Assembly (NCBI GenBank): GCA_964589175.1
Contig: CAZPRY010000019.1
Span: 5,493 to 69,492, forward strand
From: CAZPRY01 sp964589175
GTDB lineage: Bacteria; Fidelibacterota; UBA2242
Reading direction: 5' to 3'
Length of the DNA stretch: 64,000 nucleotides
The position numbers and the translations under genes are program-made. Positions 27,685 to 34,614 of this stretch are shown one piece after another. Numbering within the stretch: position 1 is the first letter of the stretch; the number at the start of each line of letters is the position of its first letter. The notes under the pieces are model-generated. The model worked only from the letters and a program-made list of their open reading frames with translations, did not search any database and was not told the DNA's origin.

Positions 27685-28566
27685 TTATAGCAATTGCCTC
27701 TCTTGCAGGAGAGGTTCCGGGTTCACATAGTGCATTTTCGACCAATTCGGGTCCCAGGGCCGGCCGAGTGCCAGCGCCATTAATTCGGTAAAGTAGAAAA
27801 CCGGCATTTTTTCAAAACCCGGTTTCCGAAGCCCGGTCTCATTCTGGCGGTTATCCAGGTTGAAGGCGCACAGCGGGCAGCTGGTCACGATCGTATCGCA
27901 GCCGCTGCGCCGGGCGGAATTGATTATCTCGAAGGTGCGCAGGGCAGTCACTTCCTTGTGGGTTACGGTCTGATAGGCGCCGCAGCATTCCAGCCGGTAG
28001 GGAAATTCGATCGCCTCGGCTCCCAGAGTTTGCAACAGATCTTCAATAATCGACGGCGCTTCGAAAACATCGATGGCGAATTCCCGCGGACGCACTAGCA
28101 GGCAGCCGTAATAGGCGCCGACCTTCAGTGAACGGAGCGGTTTTGTGATCTGCCGGGCAATGCCGGCAAATGTGATTCGTTCTCTTAGAATTGTCAGCAG
28201 ATGATGGATCTTGATGTCGCCGTGATAACGGACTTTTTCCTTATACATCAAGTCGTTGACTTTATCGAGACTCTCCGGGTCGGATATCACGAACTTGTTG
28301 GCCTGCTGCAGGGTGTTGTAACACATGCTGCACAGCGTGACGATCTCGCTCAGCTGCTGTTCCTGGGCGCGCAGCAAATTCCGGATGGCCCCCATCTGCA
28401 GCATCAGGTCGTCGCTCGCCATAGAAAAGACGGTTCCGCAACAGACCCATTTTTCCATCTCCCTGAGCGGAAGGCCGAGAATCTCCATGACCTGCAGGGC
28501 GGAATCCTCAAAATGACTGGCGTTGGTTTTGAGCGTGCATCCGGGATAATAGGCTAAATTCGTCAT
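27685..28566 (-). CDS. hdrB: Heterodisulfide reductase subunit B
   Basis: HdrB holds the two non-cubane [4Fe-4S] clusters that reduce the disulfide in methanogens. Both CCG domains are intact: the first with AYYPGCTLK, EKWVCCGTV and LCSMCYNTL, the second with YYGCLLVRP, LECCGAYQT and TSCPLCAFN. The 293-residue length is normal. Because bacteria of this kind do not make CoM-S-S-CoB, its partner here is unknown; it may pass electrons to the TfrAB pair, since TfrB of methanogens carries an HdrB half. GGAG lies five bases before the ATG. Confidence 0.94.
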   Translation of the reverse strand: MTNLAYYPGCTLKTNASHFEDSALQVMEILGLPLREMEKWVCCGTVFSMASDDLMLQMGAIRNLLRAQEQQLSEIVTLCSMCYNTLQQANKFVISDPESLDKVNDLMYKEKVRYHGDIKIHHLLTILRERITFAGIARQITKPLRSLKVGAYYGCLLVRPREFAIDVFEAPSIIEDLLQTLGAEAIEFPYRLECCGAYQTVTHKEVTALRTFEIINSARRSGCDTIVTSCPLCAFNLDNRQNETGLRKPGFEKMPVFYFTELMALALGRPWDPNWSKMHYVNPEPLLQERQLL

Positions 28567-28597
28567 AACAACTCCGTTACGTTACCCTGTCCGAATC

Positions 28598-29005
28598 TCA
28601 GGCGGTTTTTTTGCGGAAGCAACCCACCAGAGCGATCGGGGGCAATTCCCTCAGATCATCCACATCTATTTGGTAAGGATCGAGCTGCCCGGCGCGTTTG
28701 CGCAGTTTAACCGTGCGGAAGGCCTCCATCAGTTTGGCGACGTCAATTCCTTTCGGACAGCGGGTAGAACACTGCAGGCAGGTCGAACAGACCCAGATGG
28801 TTTCGCTGGCCAGGATACGCTCGATCTGACCGAATTGAGCCAAGCGCAGAACCTGGTTGGGTGTAAGATCCATATAGTCGACGAACGGGCACCCCGAGGA
28901 GCAGTTGCCGCACTGGTAGCAATCGAAGACGGATTGTCCCGAGATTTCTTCGATCCGTTCAAGGCTGCGATCGCGGATATTTTTCTTCGAAATTCGGTAG
29001 AGCAT
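28598..29005 (-). CDS. hdrC: Heterodisulfide reductase subunit C
   Basis: A small 135-residue protein with two ferredoxin-type [4Fe-4S] motifs, CYQCGNCSSGCP and CSTCLQCSTRCP, which link HdrA to HdrB. GGAG is eight bases before the ATG. It begins two bases after korC ends, so the oxidoreductase and the Hdr genes are one transcription unit. Together with hdrB and hdrA it forms a complete HdrABC set. Confidence 0.93.
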   Translation of the reverse strand: MLYRISKKNIRDRSLERIEEISGQSVFDCYQCGNCSSGCPFVDYMDLTPNQVLRLAQFGQIERILASETIWVCSTCLQCSTRCPKGIDVAKLMEAFRTVKLRKRAGQLDPYQIDVDDLRELPPIALVGCFRKKTA

Positions 29006-29007
29006 CG

Positions 29008-29544
29008 TTATTTCTCCGTATACTGAAATCCCGTTTCAAAAGCTTTAATGTTGAGATCGATGAATTTTTTGGGAACCGACTGGCGTATGGATTCCGCCAT
29101 CGCTTCCGGGCTGGCGATGCCAGCCTGCGCCGTGGCAAAGCCCAGCATGACGATATTGGCGACGATTTTCTTACCCATCTCTTCGGCCAGCCGCGTGGCC
29201 GGGATGGCCTTTACGACGAAATCCGCGTGAGACCGAAACTGGGTGACGAGATCGGTATCATAAAGCAAAATACCGTTTTTACGCAGAATCGGCAGAAATA
29301 TGTCGTAGGCTTCCTGGGACATTGTGATCAAAATGTCGGCGCTGTTCACCAGCGGATAATCGATTTCCTGATCGGAAATCACGACTTGCGAGCTGCAGGC
29401 TCCGCCGCGTGCTTCCGGACCGTAGGTCTGGGTCATAGAGGCTTTTTTATCGTCGAACAGGGAGGCGGCCTTTCCGATAATGTAGGCGGAGAGGATGATG
29501 CCCTGACCGCCGAAGCCTGCGATTTTTACCCTGAGAGTTTCCAT
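29008..29544 (-). CDS. korC: 2-Oxoacid:ferredoxin oxidoreductase gamma subunit (KorC-like)
   Basis: The gamma subunit of the four-subunit oxidoreductases that convert 2-oxoacids and CoA to acyl-CoA, CO2 and reduced ferredoxin, or the reverse. It shows the family start RVKIAGFGGQGIILSA and the YGPEARGGACSS motif. The 178-residue length is normal. GGAG precedes the ATG. The gene order korD-korA-korB-korC matches 2-oxoglutarate enzymes, and the sucCD and fumarase context also favours 2-oxoglutarate, but substrate choice is inferred. Confidence 0.92.
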   Translation of the reverse strand: METLRVKIAGFGGQGIILSAYIIGKAASLFDDKKASMTQTYGPEARGGACSSQVVISDQEIDYPLVNSADILITMSQEAYDIFLPILRKNGILLYDTDLVTQFRSHADFVVKAIPATRLAEEMGKKIVANIVMLGFATAQAGIASPEAMAESIRQSVPKKFIDLNIKAFETGFQYTEK

Positions 29545-29573
29545 GTTTTACTCCTGCAAAATTCTCCGTCGAA

Positions 29574-30497
29574 TTACCAGCGCGTTGTGCTGCGTTTGGT
29601 GAGCCGGCGCGTTCCGTGGCTCTGGATTTCTTCCCAATCGGCGTTTTTGGCGACCTTTTCGTGAATTCCGGCCTGCACATTTTCCCAGAAAGTCGGCCGG
29701 TCTTCATTCACGAAAGTCCCGCATACAATCTCATTATCCATTGTCAGCGGGATTTTCTGCGGATCGGCCGAGTGATCGATGACCGTACGCCGGCCGAAAT
29801 CTTTGAGCAATTCCAGCCCGGTCCCGCCGCGGTTTTTACGGGCGAATACCGTAGCGCAGGGGGTGATAATTTCGATAAAGCAAAAGCCTTTTTTACAGGC
29901 GGCCTGCGCGATGGATTCGGTCAGCCGACGCAGATGCAGCGAAGTCCAGCGGGCGACGAAGGATGCGCCGGAAGCAGCCGCCAGACCGACCAGGTTAAAG
30001 GGCTGTTCATAGTTGCCATAGGGCGCCGTCGAACTGTAGGCTTTCAGCGGGGTGGTGGGTGCATTTTGTCCGCCGGTCATGCCGTAGATAAAATTGTTGA
30101 CGCAGATGACATTGATATCGACGTTGCGGCGCGCGGCATGGATGAGATGATTGCCGCCGATCGCGAACAGGTCGCCGTCGCCGGAAAAGACGACGACGGT
30201 CAGTTCCCGGTTGGCCAGTTTGAGGCCGGTTGCAAACGGGATCGCCCGGCCATGCGTGGTATGATAGGAATCCATTTTGACATAACCGGCCACACGCCCG
30301 GTGCAGCCGATGCCCGAAACGAGCGCCACTTTATTGTAATCGATTCCAGCCTTCCTGATGCCGGCCGCGAAAGCATTAACGCAGCCGCCCAATCCGCAGC
30401 CCGAGCACCAAATATGCGGGATACGGTCCATACGCAGCAAATCTTCCATCGGGTGGCGCAGGTCTTCGCTGATCATTTCCTGGCTGATGTCATTCAT
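29574..30497 (-). CDS. korB: 2-Oxoacid:ferredoxin oxidoreductase beta subunit (KorB-like)
   Basis: The beta subunit binds thiamine diphosphate and an iron-sulfur cluster. The motif CSGCGLGGCV holds the first cluster cysteines, GIGCTGRVAGY the next, and VVFSGDGDLFAIGGNH plus VNNFIYGMTGGQ form the TPP-Mg site. The 307-residue length is typical. It overlaps korA by eight bases, indicating translational coupling. Paired with KorA, KorC and KorD it makes a complete enzyme able to carboxylate succinyl-CoA to 2-oxoglutarate when reduced ferredoxin is available. Confidence 0.93.
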   Translation of the reverse strand: MNDISQEMISEDLRHPMEDLLRMDRIPHIWCSGCGLGGCVNAFAAGIRKAGIDYNKVALVSGIGCTGRVAGYVKMDSYHTTHGRAIPFATGLKLANRELTVVVFSGDGDLFAIGGNHLIHAARRNVDINVICVNNFIYGMTGGQNAPTTPLKAYSSTAPYGNYEQPFNLVGLAAASGASFVARWTSLHLRRLTESIAQAACKKGFCFIEIITPCATVFARKNRGGTGLELLKDFGRRTVIDHSADPQKIPLTMDNEIVCGTFVNEDRPTFWENVQAGIHEKVAKNADWEEIQSHGTRRLTKRSTTRW

Positions 30498-31644
30498 CGG
30501 CGACCTCTTTTATCGCATTAAAAATCTCTTGAAAATCGTGGATACCGCCGCCCGGATGGGGAAGAAGTCTTACAGTGGCGTAGCGTGCGGCGCAGCGCTC
30601 CACTTCACGCACCATCTGGCCGAGGTTTAGTTCCGGAACGACGAAGCCTTTGACTTTTTGGGAGAGTTCACGAATCCGCTTCTCGGGGAAGGGCCAGACC
30701 GTGATAAGGCGCAGATAGCCGACTTTTATGCCAGCCTTTTTAGCCATTTCAATCGCCGGAAAGACGGTTCGGGCGGTGATTCCGTAACAGACTACCACGA
30801 CATCGGCTCCGTCGATATCGCGCTCTTCCAGTTCGATGATTTCATCTTCATGCTTACGGATTTTTTCGGTCAGCCGGGGAACGCATTCAAACTGGCCTTC
30901 GACCGTCATATCGGGGTAACCGCGCTTGTCGTGCGTCAGGCCGGTGCTGTGATAGCGATAGCCGTCGCCGGCCTTGGCGAATTCCGGGATCAGGTCCTCG
31001 CCGACTTCATAAGGAAAATATTCCTCGGGGGATTTGGAGGTATATTTGCGATCGACGATATGCAGTTCTTCAACCGGCGGGATCACGACCTTTTCGGTCA
31101 TGTGCCCCACGATCGCATCGGTCAGGATGAAAACCGGCAAACGGTATTTTTCGGCGTGATTAAAGGCCTTGATCGTGAGATCGAAAAGTTCCTGGGGCGA
31201 CTTCGGGCAGAGTGCGATGACGCCGTAATCTCCATGTGAACCCCAGCGGGCCTGCATCATATCAGACTGTCCCCAGAGCGTCGGCAACCCCGTCGAAGGC
31301 GAACCGCGCTGGACGTTGACAATCACACAGGGACTTTCCATCATCATACCCAGGCCGATATTCTCATTCATCAGCGAAATGCCCGGGCCGGAGGTGGCGG
31401 TCATCGATTTGGCGCCGGCCCAGGACGCTCCCAGAATCGCCGCCATCGAGGCGATCTCATCTTCGAATTGCACGAATACGCCGTCGAGCAGCGGCAGCCG
31501 CATCGCCATGCGTTCGGCGATTTCCGAAGCCGGCGTGATCGGGTAACCGCCGAAAAAGCGGCAGCCGGCGGCGATGGCTCCCTCGGCGCAGGCAATATCG
31601 CCCTGCATGAAGAATTCGCCGTGCAACTTACTTTTCTTGAACAA
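30490..31644 (-). CDS. korA: 2-Oxoacid:ferredoxin oxidoreductase alpha subunit (KorA-like)
   Basis: The alpha subunit carries the pyrimidine-binding part of the active site. Visible are MQGDIACAEGAIAAGCRFF, GYPITPASEIAE and the TATSGPGISLM motif. The open frame extends further upstream, but AAAGGAG seven bases before a TTG at 31644 points to that codon as the true start, giving 384 residues and a 17-base overlap with korD. That length suits a stand-alone KorA. Confidence 0.92.
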   Translation of the reverse strand: MFKKSKLHGEFFMQGDIACAEGAIAAGCRFFGGYPITPASEIAERMAMRLPLLDGVFVQFEDEIASMAAILGASWAGAKSMTATSGPGISLMNENIGLGMMMESPCVIVNVQRGSPSTGLPTLWGQSDMMQARWGSHGDYGVIALCPKSPQELFDLTIKAFNHAEKYRLPVFILTDAIVGHMTEKVVIPPVEELHIVDRKYTSKSPEEYFPYEVGEDLIPEFAKAGDGYRYHSTGLTHDKRGYPDMTVEGQFECVPRLTEKIRKHEDEIIELEERDIDGADVVVVCYGITARTVFPAIEMAKKAGIKVGYLRLITVWPFPEKRIRELSQKVKGFVVPELNLGQMVREVERCAARYATVRLLPHPGGGIHDFQEIFNAIKEVADE

Positions 31645-31936
31645 GATGGTTCTCCTTTCCGTCTGCGGCGGAACCGGATTCCTTCTTCTCGGTGACGAAT
31701 ATGGCAAAATCCGGGCAGATCACCTCACACAGGCCGCAATAGCAGCATTTCTCCGGGTGAGCGATAAAAGGCGGGTGATACCCCTTTTCGTTGAATTCCC
31801 CGGAAATTTCCAATACTTTGTTCGGGCAGTACTCAATGCAGAAATTGCAGCCTTTACAACGGTTCGGAATAATGTGAATTTCACCGCGTACCGTTTTGGG
31901 TTTGGGCTGCCCAAAGGGATTTTCCCAATATTTCAT
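31628..31936 (-). CDS. korD: 2-Oxoacid:ferredoxin oxidoreductase delta subunit (ferredoxin-like KorD)
   Basis: A 102-residue ferredoxin-type subunit with two [4Fe-4S] motifs, CKGCNFCIEYCP and CCYCGLCEVICP, that passes electrons between the enzyme core and free ferredoxin. CAGGAG precedes the ATG. It is the first gene of the korDABC block, and the 126-base gap upstream separates it from the TPR gene, so a secondary promoter or control site may lie there. Confidence 0.92.
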   Translation of the reverse strand: MKYWENPFGQPKPKTVRGEIHIIPNRCKGCNFCIEYCPNKVLEISGEFNEKGYHPPFIAHPEKCCYCGLCEVICPDFAIFVTEKKESGSAADGKENHLVQEK

Positions 31937-31987
31937 TGATCACTCCTGAAAGATATTTGCGGCACATTCTGTGCTGATATGAAAAGC

Positions 31988-32061
31988 CCCTGTTTCATTA
32001 AGCAAGCGTACTGTGCATAATCTCTTTGACAGTGATCGCCGATTCCCGACGAGGAACAGGG
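31988..32061 (-). promoter_or_regulatory. Long-range inverted repeat in the korD leader
   Basis: In the gap between the TPR gene and korD, CCCTGTT (31988-31994) is complementary to AACAGGG (32055-32061). On the transcribed minus strand the 3' arm is followed by GGCTTTT, so the helix, with a loop of about 60 bases, could act as an attenuator or processing site ahead of the kor-hdr-tfr-mvh genes. The large loop makes it weak as a simple terminator. Confidence 0.3.
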
Positions 32062-32062
32062 T

Positions 32063-32752
32063 CTAGAGAGGCGGAACCTCGAACGTGTAGAGGTTATCCT
32101 CCTGCAATTCCGTCAAGCGGCGTCTGGCGTCGTTGTGCTTGGGATCCAGTTCAATGACTATTTTGAATTCCCTGATGGCGTTCTCGTGGTCGGAAAGACC
32201 GAGATAGGAACGTCCGAGGTGGTAATGGACCGAAGAGAGTTTTGGATTTTCTTCCAGGATGCGTTTCAGGCAGTCGATCGCTTTCAGGTATTCGCCGGCG
32301 GCTTTATAGGCGACCGAGAGCTGGTAAAATCCAAGTGTTCCCGATGGACTTTTTTTCTGGAGGTGGGTGTAGGATTCGATGGCTTTATCGATTTCGCCGG
32401 TGTGGTAATAGCACAGCCCTTCCCAATAATAGGCCATGTACAATTCCGGCGCGACTTCGTTGATGTGTTTGAACAGCTGAATGGCTTTGGTGAATTTGGT
32501 GGCCCGGAAATAGGAGATTCCCAGACGATAGAGCGCGAAAGTGTAATCGGGGTGCGCCTTGACGACCTTTTCAAATTCGTCAATGGATTTCTGAATATCG
32601 CCGGAGACGTAATAGAGTTCGCCCAGCTTCACCTGCATCATGGTATCGGTTTCGCGCTGTAAAATTTCTTCGATGGTTTCGATTGCCAGGGATATGTGGC
32701 CCTGTAGTTCGTATGTGGCTGCTTTCTTGTAGAGGTCGCTTAGTACGTTCAT
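32063..32752 (-). CDS. TPR-repeat protein
   Basis: A 229-residue protein made almost entirely of tetratricopeptide repeats. About six repeats of 34 residues are visible, for example in the stretches around YYVSGDIQKSIDEFEKVV, YHTGEIDKAIESYTHL and YLGLSDHENAIREFKIVI. There is no signal peptide, so it is probably a cytosolic scaffold. It lies between fumarase and korD in a train of metabolic genes, 31 bases after the fumarase beta gene, and GGAGAG precedes the ATG. A role in assembling the neighbouring complexes is possible but unproven. Confidence 0.85.
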   Translation of the reverse strand: MNVLSDLYKKAATYELQGHISLAIETIEEILQRETDTMMQVKLGELYYVSGDIQKSIDEFEKVVKAHPDYTFALYRLGISYFRATKFTKAIQLFKHINEVAPELYMAYYWEGLCYYHTGEIDKAIESYTHLQKKSPSGTLGFYQLSVAYKAAGEYLKAIDCLKRILEENPKLSSVHYHLGRSYLGLSDHENAIREFKIVIELDPKHNDARRRLTELQEDNLYTFEVPPL

Positions 32753-32783
32753 AACATCTCTCCATGTCCTTGAAATTTTGGAT

Positions 32784-33341
32784 TTATTCCCGGTGGTATT
32801 TCTCGACTCCGATTTTATAAATATCGTTTCCTTTCGTATCGTTGGCGACGAAAACCGGGAAATCTTCCACCTGCAATTCCCGGATCGCTTCGGCGCCGAG
32901 GTCCTCGTAAGCGATAATCCTGGCAGCTTTGACCGATTGGGCGGTGACGACCGCCGCGCCGCCGATGGCCGCGAAATAGACCGCCCGGTTTTTTACCAGG
33001 GAGTCGATCACAGCCTGCCCGCGGGGTCCTTTCCCGATCATGCCTTTGAGACCGGCATCCAGCAGAATCGGCGAATACGGGTCCATGCGATAGGAAGTTG
33101 TCGGTCCGGCGGACCCGATCGGTTTCCCGGGCGGGGCGGGTGAGGGCCCTACGAAGTAGATGATCTGTCCCCTGATATCAAACGGTAGATCTTCGCCCTG
33201 CGCGAGCAATTCCACCAGACGTTTATGGGCGGCGTCGCGCGCGGTATAGACGATGCCGCTGATCAGAACTTTATCGCCGACGTTCAGCTGCTCGATGTCT
33301 TCGGCTTTGAGAGGAGTATGCAGATGGATTTCGTGGGTCAT
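32784..33341 (-). CDS. Class I fumarate hydratase, beta subunit
   Basis: The C-terminal part of iron-sulfur fumarase (also the TtdB/L-tartrate dehydratase fold), encoded separately here. Signatures are VLISGIVYTARDAAHK, IYFVGPSPAPPGKPIGSAG, the turn GKGPRG, and the FVANDTKGND end. At 185 residues it is standard for the two-subunit form. With the alpha subunit it interconverts malate and fumarate. GGGAGG precedes the ATG, and it begins 15 bases after the alpha gene. Confidence 0.93.
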   Translation of the reverse strand: MTHEIHLHTPLKAEDIEQLNVGDKVLISGIVYTARDAAHKRLVELLAQGEDLPFDIRGQIIYFVGPSPAPPGKPIGSAGPTTSYRMDPYSPILLDAGLKGMIGKGPRGQAVIDSLVKNRAVYFAAIGGAAVVTAQSVKAARIIAYEDLGAEAIRELQVEDFPVFVANDTKGNDIYKIGVEKYHRE

Positions 33342-33356
33342 AAATCCCTCCCGATA

Positions 33357-34205
33357 TTATTGTATGATCGCACTGCGATGCCGGTGGCAGTGGCATTGAA
33401 CGTTGACGGCGACCGGCATGGAGGCGATATGGCAGGCTTTGTACAAAATATTTACGCCGAGTGCCGTTGTGCGGCCTCCCAATCCCTGCGGGCCGATGCC
33501 CAGTCTATTGATCCGCTCCAGGATGTCCTGTTCTACGGCCGCCCATTCCGGTTCCGGGTGCGCTTGCGTGATAGGCCGCAGCAGGGCTTTTTTGGCCAGG
33601 AGGGCGCTCTGCTCGAAATTTCCACCCAGGCCGATCCCGACGATGACCGGGGGGCAGGGATTGCCGCCGGCCTCTTTGATGCGGTTGACGACGAAGTCTT
33701 TAACGCCTTCGATTCCATCGGCGGCTTTCATCATTTTCACCATGCTCATGTTTTCCGATCCGCCGCCTTTCGGAGCAACCGTAATTTTCAGCGTTTTTCC
33801 GGGCACGATATCGGTATAGATCAGGGCAGGCGTATTGTCCCGGGTATTTTTTCTTTTAATGATCGGGTCGTTCACCATCGATTTGCGCAGGTAACCGTCC
33901 CGGTAGCCCTGTCGGACGCCCTCCTGGATCGCCTCATAAAAATCTCCGCCCGCCAGGTGCACATCCTGCCCCAACTCCACGAACACGACCGCCACGCCCG
34001 TATCCTGGCAGATCGGCATGCGTTCGGCAACCGCCATTTCGTAGTTGGCCAGCATCAGGGACATGATTTCACGGGCCGTCGGAGAATCCTCGCTTGGCAG
34101 GAATTCATTTACCTTCGTGATGACATCCTCACTCACGTACAGGTTTGCTTCGATGCATAATTTTTTGACAACCGGGATTATGTTCGAAACATTAATCTCT
34201 TTCAA
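33357..34205 (-). CDS. Class I fumarate hydratase, alpha subunit
   Basis: The iron-sulfur-binding N-terminal part of oxygen-sensitive fumarase. It shows PICQDTGVAVVFVELG, GGGSENMSMVKMM, PPVIVGIGLGG and the C-terminal cysteine region VQCHCHRH. The 282-residue length is normal. The start codon is TTG at 34205, with AGGAG seven bases upstream. It is the first gene of the long leftward train, and a sigma-54-like promoter lies about 70 bases upstream. An L-tartrate dehydratase activity cannot be excluded, but the Kor, Tfr and sucCD context favours fumarase. Confidence 0.92.
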   Translation of the reverse strand: MKEINVSNIIPVVKKLCIEANLYVSEDVITKVNEFLPSEDSPTAREIMSLMLANYEMAVAERMPICQDTGVAVVFVELGQDVHLAGGDFYEAIQEGVRQGYRDGYLRKSMVNDPIIKRKNTRDNTPALIYTDIVPGKTLKITVAPKGGGSENMSMVKMMKAADGIEGVKDFVVNRIKEAGGNPCPPVIVGIGLGGNFEQSALLAKKALLRPITQAHPEPEWAAVEQDILERINRLGIGPQGLGGRTTALGVNILYKACHIASMPVAVNVQCHCHRHRSAIIQ

Positions 34206-34614
34206 GATTGGCTCCTGATTTTATTAAGCGATATTATTAATAACAATTAGCGTTATAATTATTATAGGGTAATAGCTAAATCTGTGCCGGAAAGGACGTA
34301 TTCCTTCATATCTCTTCGGTCTGGTGGTTTTTTCGGTGTAGTTATGTTTGATTTGTTCTTTCATTGCATCTCGTGATGTACTGAAAGCAGTATGGAAAAA
34401 AATCAGATTCGGAAACAAAAAAATCCGGCGTTTATTTTAAAAAATCACAGATTATTCAAAAGAGCGTTGCCGGGTTTTATCATAACATATGGTCTGTTCT
34501 TTGGATTAATATAGGCCTTAATAAACTAAAATGTAAAATACTTTTTCTGAATATTTTTAATAAAGGCCAATTTTCACCTGGACCACGCGATCCGGCATCC
34601 ATCGGGAAATTTCT
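34206..34614. other. AT-rich intergenic region upstream of the fumarase train
   Basis: This 409-base stretch lies between two leftward units and contains no supported gene. It is much more AT-rich than its surroundings. Apart from the sigma-54-like site at 34273-34290, I see runs such as TTATTAATAACAATTAG, which may aid DNA bending, but no strong terminator for the upstream kinase gene. Confidence 0.5.
34273..34290 (-). promoter_or_regulatory. Candidate sigma-54 (-24/-12) promoter for the fumarase-Kor-Hdr-Mvh train
   Basis: Reading the minus strand from 34290, the sequence is CCGGCACAGATTTAGCTA. The GG (34288-34287) and GC (34276-34275) doublets are exactly ten bases apart, and GGCAC matches the -24 box; TAGCT is one mismatch from TTGCT. 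Transcription would start near 34263, giving a leader of about 58 bases before the TTG start of fumarase alpha. A TATAAT at 34266-34261 lacks a matching -35 box. A sigma-54 activator is encoded at 3612-4826. Confidence 0.4.

Noticed and set aside
34261..34266. Sigma-70 -10 box (TATAAT) before fumarase alpha
   Set aside because: No -35 box lies at 16-18 bases; the overlapping sigma-54-like site fits better.
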